This document shows positions 55,966-64,000 of a DNA stretch of 64,000 bases, in pieces (within the stretch, counting starts at the first letter, position 1; each line of letters starts with the position of its first letter). This stretch comes from Sanderia malayensis. Its lineage: Eukaryota; Cnidaria; Scyphozoa; Semaeostomeae; Pelagiidae. A model generated the notes under the pieces. That model saw only the letters and a list, made by a program, of their open reading frames with translations. It was not told the DNA's origin and searched no databases. The stretch is from assembly GCA_013076295.1 (NCBI GenBank), contig RQOL01000616.1, forward strand, positions 1 to 64,000, read 5' to 3'. A program made the translations under genes and the position numbers.

Positions 55966-56954
55966 AATACCTCAATATCTGGAAGACAGATGGGATGAGA
56001 GGAATATTTGTGACAATACCATTAAAATACCATTGGGCGATACAATACCTAAGTTCTTCAGGCTTCAGCTGCCATCACACAATAATCGATTACATAATGA
56101 TGACGAATGGCTACCAGAAGATAAAGAACATAAAATTCCCTAATAAGCTTTTCACACTATTGGTGTACCAGGTAGGTATTTGAAATATGTTTGCTAGCGT
56201 AATCTTATATCAATGTTGCAATTGTATCTATATTAGCTTTGCTTTTTGCAAGATAGTATACCTCTAGACAAAGTTTTTCAATGAAGTGTTCAGGTATATG
56301 AATTATTTTGAACTAATGGTTTAATTTTGACTCATTTTTGCTCAAGGCATGGTACCTAATGAAGAAACACAGGAAGCACTCTTTGTTGACAAAGGAAAAG
56401 TAGGTATTTTAATTTAATATTATTAAACATGGCCTAGTTTTTATTCACTTAATTTGGTTTTATATCTGTAATGACATTTTATTTATTTAACTGCTACGGC
56501 TTTAGCATACATATATTGCAGACAAATTTAATTGAAAATATGTCATGTCAGATAAAGAAATGGAAGTTTCCTTGTGGCTTTGCTGAACCAAATGAAGATA
56601 TCGGGTAAGCATGAATCTTTCTTTATTCTTGTTTCCTGGAAGATTGCATGCAAAACCTTTCACTTATATCATGTGAAATATAAATATTTGATAAAAATTT
56701 CTTGCAGGACTTTGCATATGACTTATTTATTTCTAATATATGTATATATCTTGGCATAAAAGCCCCCTTTTTTATCAGGTCCTCTTCTCTAATAAGCTTC
56801 TTTTTGAGTTGAGATTTTTAATTCGCCCTCTCTATTGAGCCTCCCTCCCAGGGCTAAAAAAAGCTTTTGTGGTATGATTGTAGTCATGAAGTTATCTTTG
56901 CTTTAGGTGCTACTGTGATGAGAGAAATTAAGGAAGAAACTGGCATTGAAGCTG
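55966..56954 (+). pseudogene. NUDT6-like Nudix hydrolase pseudogene, N-terminal and Nudix-box exons
   Basis: The pieces are 55966-56171, 56347-56399, 56522-56604 and about 56907-56954, each with plausible splice signals. The first encodes IWKTDGMRGIFVTIPLKYHW and GFSCHHTIIDYIMMT, as in the N-terminal domain of NUDT6. A one-base loss then shifts the frame before WLPEDKEHK, and TAATAA stops precede FHTIGVPG. The second gives MVPNEETQEALFVDKGK. The third and fourth together form a complete Nudix box, GFAEPNEDIG then ATVMREIKEETGI (Gx5Ex7REUxEExGU), the Mg-binding catalytic signature. The residue before the box is Cys instead of the usual Gly (FPCG), and the third-fourth junction is out of phase by one base. 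Several lesions make this a pseudogene. The C-terminal exon lies upstream at 54313-54581. Confidence 0.7.
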
Positions 56955-57157
56955 GTGAGTCTGTGGGAATGATTTTGATTTCATGATTAGAATGGAATTT
57001 TGCACGTAAAAACTTGAATCCGCGGAAGCGTTGCGGTGACATCAATCTCTGGTCGGAACTAACTAACATGAACTAAACAACATATCAAACGACCCCAGTT
57101 AATCGAAAATGCTATCCCAAGCCAGATAGAGCGATCCGTTTTAAATTATACCAAACC

Positions 57158-58872
57158 TTTAAAGGGCTACTCTCACCATATTTTTTTATTTCATTTCTGG
57201 GTAGTTTTTGACGTAAAAACAGGTACTGCACTTATTAAATTTCGAAATTCGCTCATTAACACCTCTTTTCACGGCTCTAAAAGTGCGATTTTCAGAAAAA
57301 AGTCGGGCAAAAAGAAAACTGGGGCGAGGAACGCATGAAATTTATTTTATTGTGTTCAGTACCAATTCAATGTTTTGCATATTATGGTCAAAACCAAGTC
57401 GTATTTAAAAAATTAAATCGTGCCACGAACTAGTTCAGGATCTGAGGAATCTGTTGATGCCTCGTTTATCATGAAAAAGTGAGTTTTTTACAAAAATGAG
57501 GATGATTTGCTCACGCTTATGCTGCAAGCCGGCATGTTTTTCGACCTCAACGTCGCAGTCTCAAGCGAGCTTCACATACAGTCTTCAGTGGTGCGGGATA
57601 GTTTTAAACAACAATATGAATTCGAAATCTATTCAATTAAAGAGGAGCAAGCTCTCTTTCAACAATTTTTCGATAGAATTGATAGTATGGAAAATTGGTG
57701 AGCTCTTATCTATGCATTTATAAGATTTAAACCAAATCGGGTCAGTTAAAAATTGCTAAATTGTAAAATTGCTAGGCCGAACAGGTTCTGGCACGGGTAA
57801 AGCAGAATTCCGCTATTTTGGATTAATAATGCATGAAAATAACCCTATTTGTCTTATCTGGTGTGTTTTTGAAGCAGCAGCTCATATTTTGGTAATATTT
57901 CAAGTGTAGTTATGGTCATAGCTGTGTAGAAAAACTAGAAAATCCCTTCCAGGAGTGTGAACATTAATGTCCAGAGATCGAAGATTTCACAAGTTCAATG
58001 TGAATTCGAAGAAAAACTTTCCAGCACAATGTTTGGCTTCATACTGGTGTTCTAGTTTTGATCATATTGTCTGACTTTGTCAACAATATACACTTTTACT
58101 TTGCCTTAGGTTTCAATGTAACCACCAAGGTATATAATTTATAACAAGAACTCCATGGTTATGTCAACCAAACAATTTCAATTTGAGCAATTTTTTAACA
58201 GCGCATCACTTTAGCATTTCAATATCTTTGACAAAAGCCCAAGTAGTAAAGACAAAAATAATCCATAATTATCTTGCTAAAACCAAGCACACGGCAAAAC
58301 TTGATAAATAGATTATAGAACTGATGGAAATGGAAACGATAAACAAACTTGTTATATTCACGAATAGTTGGTTGTTTATAACGCAAATGAAAGGAAGGAA
58401 GAGGTTGAGTGATGAACAGATAACAACGTGAGGCGTGTGAATACTGAAAAAATCCATTGTCACTGCATCAGCTTTGGGGTCAATTTTCAGCACTTAACAA
58501 TGCCGAAAATTAAAAAAAAACACACGGGGAGATGTCAATAAGCTTTGTAATGATGGTGTTGAAGTGGTTTGAAAAAACATTTGTATTTATCATTGAAAAC
58601 AAGGGAGAAAACCGGACGCGACGTTGATTTTTCCATACTGAAGCCAAAGAGAGAAGTTTTTTTGCGTTCCGGCATCTACGTCACACAACCTCGGCCCAGA
58701 TCGTTTCATGTTGCGCGACATTTTCAGAAATGGCCTGAAAATCGCACTGTTGGAGCCGTGAAAAGAGGTGTTAATGAGCGAATTTCGAAATTTAAAAAGT
58801 GCAGTACCTGTTTTTACGTCAAAAACTACCCAGAAATGAAATAAAAAAATATGGTGAGAGTAGCCCTTTAAA
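57158..58872. mobile_element. 1.7-kb element with about 140-bp terminal inverted repeats
   Basis: The left end TTTAAAGGGCTACTCTCACC and the right end (its inverse) begin arms that match over about 140 bp, including ACCTGTTTTTACGTCAAAAA and GGTGTTAATGAGCGAATTTC. TTAA sits within the TTTAAA at both ends, compatible with a piggyBac-type TTAA target but not decisive. Internal frames (57507-57701, 58569-58844) are not recognised. A related fragment is at 7080-7312. It lies just downstream of the last NUDT6-like Nudix-box exon and may have separated it from its 3' exon. Confidence 0.7.
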
Positions 58873-58937
58873 TGGAAGCATAACACGTACAAGTCTCACA
58901 AAGCAGACGAAAAACTTAACTTACAACTGAAAATGAG

Positions 58938-59117
58938 GCCATCCATAGCGGTACTGCAATGCCAGGACAACCAGTGTCTTGGGTGAAGCAAGCTTCAAGC
59001 CCACAGACCAATTCCAAAAATCATTTCAATATTTGAGCACCCTTGGGTGCATATCAGATATTAAGCTGATAAGAACAGATACTACACTTGATCTTAGCCA
59101 AAAGGCCGAGAAGCGAT
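58938..59117 (-). ncRNA. U2 snRNA-like gene, possibly variant or pseudogene
   Basis: Read on the minus strand from 59117, the sequence starts ATCGCTTCTCGGCCTTTTGG. It continues with the branch-point recognition region (AAGTGTAGTATCTG) and stem IIa flank (TTATCAGCTTAATATCTGAT), essentially identical to known U2. An Sm-like site GATTTTTGG is at about 59006-59014, and GGCATTGCAGTACC in the stem IV region is conserved. The normally invariant stem-loop IIa is replaced by a different short hairpin, GCACCCAAGGGTGC. The sequence between there and the Sm site and stem III also differ from the usual U2. The 5' half is thus canonical and the 3' half diverged, so it may be a pseudogene or a lineage variant. 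The 3' end is approximate. Confidence 0.75.
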
Positions 59118-59841
59118 AACAAACAAAGGTTTCTTATCGACCGGCCAAATCAAGTTTATCTTGTCGCACGTGGGGCTACTGCTTTGACTTCAAAGGCGCA
59201 TGCGCAAAGAGGCGTTTTTTTTATGAGAAACAGGACACTAACGGCATTAGACCATGAAATGTGTGTTTGAAACGGCCACGCCTCCAAAGTTTTAAATGCT
59301 TTCTGCGTTCATGGCCGTTCTCAACCTCTTTCGAGTACTTTTACACTGATGAAAAGCCTTTAAAATAAACACTGATATGAGGAAACAAAATCCGAATCCG
59401 AATCCAAAACGTTTCGCATCGTTTTTCCGAAGTCAAATCACTCCGCTGTAATATTATGCTTGCGTAAATATAAATTGTATCATGTCTGTGTTAAAATATT
59501 AGAAGTAGAATCATGTTCGTGTTAGTTATATTGTTTTCCTGTGATGTACTTGTGACCGTGTCGTTTGTCTATGTTATATCCGTTGTTGCTGTCACTATTG
59601 ATTGATGTGTCATATTATGCTTGTTTTAACTTATGCGAATTTATAATAGTATTTTAGTTTAATGATTGATCTCGAGCAAGCAACATCTTGTGTTCTCTTG
59701 ACTATACCTGCTTTACCCAGCCACGCTACACCGCTCTGAAGGTGAAACGTCTCGGATCGCTTTTCATATCGGATTGCTTTTGGGCTCGTGTGAACGCATG
59801 AATCCGATACGCTTTGTGCTCCAGAACCTCTATTTGCAACA
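59118..59841. promoter_or_regulatory. Upstream region of the U2-like gene, no defined element
   Basis: The presumed promoter of the minus-strand U2-like gene should lie within the first 60-250 bp. I cannot identify a proximal sequence element because its sequence varies between animal groups. No other gene was recognised. Confidence 0.3.
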
Positions 59842-60255
59842 TTGACCCTCGTTTTCAAGTTAACGCGATCATTTTGGCGGAAAAATGAAATTCGGCAAAA
59901 CAGAAATATTATTTCCCAACTACAATATGGATGTGGATACTCTATTGACAATGTTCTTTCCGTTGATGCTTGGCTTCACGACCCTTTTGGGGCTCCAAAT
60001 AAACAATTTCAACCTTATGTTGAAATATTTTCGCTTTAAGAAAAAAAGAGGAGAAGATTGAGGGCATCGCGAAGCCTTATACTTCGAAGAAGTAGAAGAC
60101 AAACTCCCAGAAAATACTGGATTAGGCCTGGTAGGAGTAACATTTGGTGGCAAAAATTGCAAAGCGGGGAGGCAGTTGAAAGTGATGAGTTATTCCAAAC
60201 TCTGACAATTTTTGGCGCCAACTATTCGACTCTCTCAAGAGCATGTGACGCTTAG
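59842..60255 (+). pseudogene. Harbinger-type transposase-like fragment
   Basis: At 60058-60255 a frame encodes RKYWIRPGRSNIWWQKL. This matches the beginning of HARBI1/PIF-Harbinger transposases, where a (Y/W)W-x-RPG-x-S-x-WW segment precedes the helix-turn-helix and DDE domain. Following sequence shows only weak continuation in other frames, and no catalytic DDE region is present. It is a truncated copy adjacent to the GTTCACACGACACCG repeat zone. Confidence 0.5.
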
Positions 60256-60289
60256 CTGTCACGTGGCAATTGTTTTAGCAATAGGCATT

Positions 60290-61022
60290 GGTGTGGGCCT
60301 GTGAGGGGCGCGGAGCGGAGCGTAGTCGTGTGAACAGAAAACGAAAGTGAATCCGGCATCGACATGCCGGATTCATGACACGGCATTCACGGCACGACAC
60401 CGTTTTCATTTCGCTCCGGATTCCAGAGGCAGAACGGTGTGCATTTTTCAGTCTGTTCACACGACACCGTTTTCACTTTTCAGAAGTTTACGCTCCACTT
60501 CGCTCCCGCTGCGATTCCCGCTGTTTCAAATATTTGTAATGTTGCTTTTGCGCCAAAATTTGACAGCCTATACCCATTTCCGTGTTCAACAATTTCCTAA
60601 ATTTAGCTTGATGAGTAGTTTTTAATAAAATCAACCATGAACTATATATGATCTCACTATCAAGCATGTAATAAGGCCATTACAGGAACAAAAAACTCCA
60701 AAACATCTAAGACAAACACATTCACATTCAATTTGTCAAGTCAATCAAGTATTTCTAAATTGTTTACATTCGGCGCCAAAAGCAATCGAAAACGAAGCTG
60801 TTACACTGAGAAGAGGTTCCGTTTTCACTTGACTCCGTTTTCATGCGTTCACACGTTTCCAAAGTGAAAACGGAGTCAAATGAAAACGGTGCACTCCACT
60901 TCCAGAGCGTTTTCATTTGAAAACGCAAAAGCGGATCGGAATGCATTGTTTTCAATCGTTTCCGTGTGAACGCAGTATCGTAAACGGATAGAAATGAAAA
61001 CGGTGTCGTGTGAACAGGGCCT
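60290..61022. mobile_element. Repeat zone with GTTCACACGACACCGTTTTC inverted ends
   Basis: GTTCACACGACACCGTTTTC is at about 60453-60472 and its inverse GAAAACGGTGTCGTGTGAAC is at about 60997-61016, ending AGGGCC followed by TTA. Shorter copies of GTGTGAAC and AACGGTG lie between and at 60328. This is the end structure of a Harbinger-type MITE with a TTA/TAA-type target. The exact left end is not resolved. Confidence 0.55.
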
Positions 61023-61123
61023 TAGTCTAGCTAAATTTCAATGGACTTTAAAAAGCAACGAATTTTTAACATACAACGGTATGTAGATTAAACTGATTTT
61101 TAAGATTAAAAGATGAATGAGAC

Positions 61124-61919
61124 CTAGGTGTGTGGGATTTCAATTGCCTTGTTCCTAGATCTAGTTTGTTGTAGAAAGGTGCAGATACCTTGGATGACAC
61201 TGGGTTCTTTGCTTTGGAGAAGTTTTTTAAAGATGGATTCAGTTAGGTTAACTGTACTGGTTTGAAATCCAGCACTGAGGTATAGATCATTCCTTTCAGT
61301 AGCATGTGCTGGGCATTCACATAGAAAGTGTTGGTCATCTTCAATTTTGTCCAAATTACATCTTTTACATTTACGGCCATTTACCTTCAAGCCTTTATGT
61401 CGACCAGCTTCTATTTGTAAGTTATGGTCACTGCATCTAAATTTTGACAGTATTTTCCTATCTTGGAATGAGAGCCCAATTTTTAAGTATTTTTTCATGC
61501 TTAGATCACTGCTAAAGAGTTTATACGTACGAAGCTTACGGTTACGTACACTATCTACATCAGCTAAGCTGATTTCCGATTTCCAGTATTTTGAGAAATA
61601 TTTTGAAAAATTTTGTTTGCAAACCCTAGCAATGTAATTAGTACTAAACACCAAGGTTTTCATATATATTTGAAAGCCCAATAGCATTGAGTGTTAACTT
61701 GATTGTCATTAGCCAATTAGAAGGCGTGGCAGATTCAACTTCCATATTGAATGCTTTCCTGACTAAAGAGTCGTCATTTAGAAGTGTGGCTCTGTGCCAG
61801 TATTTGATTGCTTGTAGTAGACCAGTCATGAGCAGGGGGGCATTTCCTAGTTCTCCATAAATAGACAAGGATGGGCAATTCCGTTTTAGACCAAGGATTT
61901 GTAAGTATTTGTAATTTGT
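61124..61919 (-). pseudogene. C-terminal part of a non-LTR retrotransposon polyprotein
   Basis: On the minus strand, YGELGNAPLLMT and AIKYWHRATLLNDDSLVRKAF (about 61700-61880) match the region after the reverse transcriptase domain, where YGELGR-P and IKYWHR are common. The 61124-61687 frame follows with RKLRTYKLF, ILSKFRCSDH and a zinc-knuckle CKRC-x-KIEDDQHFLCECP. These are the usual C-terminus of such elements. A stop separates the two parts. It abuts the right arm of the 2.1-kb inverted repeat at 61920. Confidence 0.75.
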
Positions 61920-64000
61920 AACTGATGTAACTTGTAAGTACACTGTAGCGTAGTACATAGTATTTCTGTTTGATAAATTTTGTTTGCCCACGAGTGATCT
62001 GAATCCCAGCTGCCAACCGGAGAATAAAATCAGCATTAAAGAGATTGAAGTCAAAAACGAAAACAAAGATGGATCAAGTTTGCATTGGCGAACATTTTTG
62101 ATGTTGCGAAGACACTCTGTAAGGTTTTTCACTTGTTTGTTTCAAAACCACTCTCGTCAAGACTTTTCCAGGAAATTTCAGAGATACTATTGAATAGTGA
62201 CGAAACAACCTAGACACAATAAAGACAGCGAGTTTTTGTCGTAAGGTGCGGTACGGCTGGCCCAAGGCCGCCACTGTAGCTAGCACTTGTCTTCTGTTTA
62301 ACCCTCTTAGGTTGACGGACTATTTTGCTCTCCCAACCTTCTCTACTCACTTTACTCTATTTATGCTTACAATAATAATAAAAACAAGCTTGTGACATGG
62401 TGTCCCATTCTTGTCCGCATGGGACCCGTGCCGTGGTTTGGCACGCGCCTTTAAATTTTAACTCGTGTTCCAGCCCATTCAATGAGCTTATTAAGCAGTT
62501 CACTTTTTGTGGTGGAAGACTATTTAGAAAATGTAGATATTTTCAAGGGTATTGCAAATTTTGATAGCAGGTCTTTTCGGCCAGCCGAAAATTCGGCAAA
62601 CCTTCGTTTCGATAAACTGAAACGTTTCAGTCAAATTGGATGAAAGAGGGATATGGAATATATTAGAACAAATAAATTTAACCCGTGTAACTTCGATAAA
62701 TGGTATAATTTCGATGCAACAACGGGACAGTGGGAAACGTACGGTGTGCACCTTTGCATAAACCAAGGGCCCCCAAACAATTGGGCCGCAAAATTTTGTT
62801 GGCATTTTTTGGAATGCAATCTATAATAATCCCGGTACTTAAAATCGAACTTACTAGAAATCTTCTATTTAACCTGACTTGTATCTTGATAATTATTTTG
62901 TTGATGTTAGTTAGCGTTGTTTTAAACATTAACTTACATCACACTCCGAATGTTATTCAAAGCGATTCCACCTATTTCAATTAGAAATAGCTTTTATGAT
63001 GCGTGAATGCAGCTAGAGTACTAAAGACAAAATCTCTTAGGAACATCTCACAATGGAATAATTTATCACCACAAATAACTGAAAATAACATATTGTGCTT
63101 TGTTCAATTTTTGGCTTTGTTTCTGGTAACAACAATCAAAAATGTGAAGTTCGAAGCTTATTTGCCGATACTTCAGGTCATTATAAATATGAAGCTTTCA
63201 TTTGTAGCTACCAAATTTGGAGAAAGCAAATCCGAAAATAAAAACTTGCCTGGTACAATTTTGATAATCAAAACGCGCACCGTATTCCAGAAAACATCGA
63301 TTAGTTGGATGCGACTCATAGCATGTCAAGTTTGTTATTGTGCATCTTCTGACTCATTTTTGCATCTTTAAACAATTGTCTTGCGTCAAAATGTAAAAAT
63401 GATTTTCAAACCTCCTTTTTTGTTGGGAACTCGATTTATAAATCCAGTAATGTAAACTTGTTTTCGAAAGATATGGAAAGTATCTCCTCACCCACCACAA
63501 TTTTTGTATACTCTAGAATTAAGCAGTTTTTTATGGGACTCTTGGCTTTCAAACAATCTCCCGCAGTTTTTTCTTATTTACCAGCAATCACTTATTAGAA
63601 AGACTATGCGCCACATTTTCTAAAGATCTAAAATATTATGAATTTAAGCAAAAAAGCGGGTAATAATTGTAATGAATAAGTAAATAGAGCTGACTCACCC
63701 ATTTATAGCTAACTTGGAAGTGAAAATAGATTCTTCTTTACAATTATTCACAATTAACAATGTCAACAGACCCCAACGACGTTTTACGGCTTTTATGCCA
63801 CAATGATTGAAATGAATCATTTTTCAATAAATTATTGTGCATAGCTTTATGCACGATAATAATTCACATATAGTTTCACATATAGTGCCATACCCACAAG
63901 ATGATTGGGCGTCATGAACGTTACCGCATGCGCTAGCTTCGTTTGTCAAAAAAATATAACTTCCGTTATATTTTATATTACTCAAATAATTTGCAATAAT
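61920..64000 (-). repeat. Right arm of the 2.1-kb inverted repeat (reaches window end)
   Basis: Reverse complement of 41001-43089 with scattered substitutions and small indels. The last base corresponds to 41001, so the true outer boundary of this arm lies at or beyond the window edge. The membrane-type frame of the left arm is frameshifted here near 62760. On its inner side this copy continues into non-LTR polyprotein sequence, which the left copy lacks. Confidence 0.85.

Noticed and set aside
57507..57701. 64-residue acidic frame as a further NUDT6-like exon
   Set aside because: It lies inside the inverted-repeat element 57158-58872 and has no similarity to the expected C-terminal Nudix region, which is found at 54313-54581.

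Overview
The window is AT-rich, intron-rich animal DNA crowded with transposons. The most informative host genes point to a cnidarian (sea anemone, coral or hydrozoan). One is a secreted protease built from ShKT, EGF and chymotrypsin-like domains. Another is a secreted protein with a PAN domain and three F5/8C (discoidin) domains. Short phase-matched exons and abundant hAT, Harbinger, Ty3 and non-LTR remnants fit this. The assignment is inference: no ribosomal or mitochondrial marker is present. There are no operons, CRISPR arrays or bacterial signals.

Layout. 1-3.9 kb: dispersed repeat and a broken Ty3 retroelement. 4.4-10.4 kb (minus): a complete 12-exon PAN/EGF-like/3xF5/8C gene. 11-15.3 kb: retroelement remains, a second copy of the first repeat, and an unclassified mobile element inserted into that copy. 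15.3-23.6 kb: mostly unrecognised sequence, repeat fragments, a THAP-like remnant and two foldbacks. 23.7-32.1 kb (plus): the complete 9-exon protease gene. Its intron 8 holds a three-level nest of transposons. 32.6-33.2 kb (minus): a complete ROMO1 gene, convergent with the protease gene. 33.7-35.1 kb: an 8-bp-TSD element and a pogo-like MITE.

36.1-40.2 kb: a compact cluster of intronless ORFs unlike its surroundings. It contains an acidic zinc-finger-like protein, a possible Bcl-2-like protein and two very basic proteins. It has TATA boxes close to the start codons and duplicated modules with CCAAT boxes and perfect heat-shock elements. I read it as a fragment of an integrated DNA virus or virus-like element, cut by a 100-N assembly gap at 40280-40379.

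41-64 kb: a 2.1-kb repeat and a 0.8-kb repeat, each present as an inverted pair. Between and around them lie a Tc1-like MITE, a satellite of about 16 units of about 181 bp, a candidate first exon, a long single-frame pseudogene, NUDT6-like exons in permuted order, a U2 snRNA-like gene and fragments of Harbinger and non-LTR elements.

Exon coordinates were read by eye from splice sites and checked by phase and divisibility by three. No similarity searches were run, so family names rest on motif recognition.
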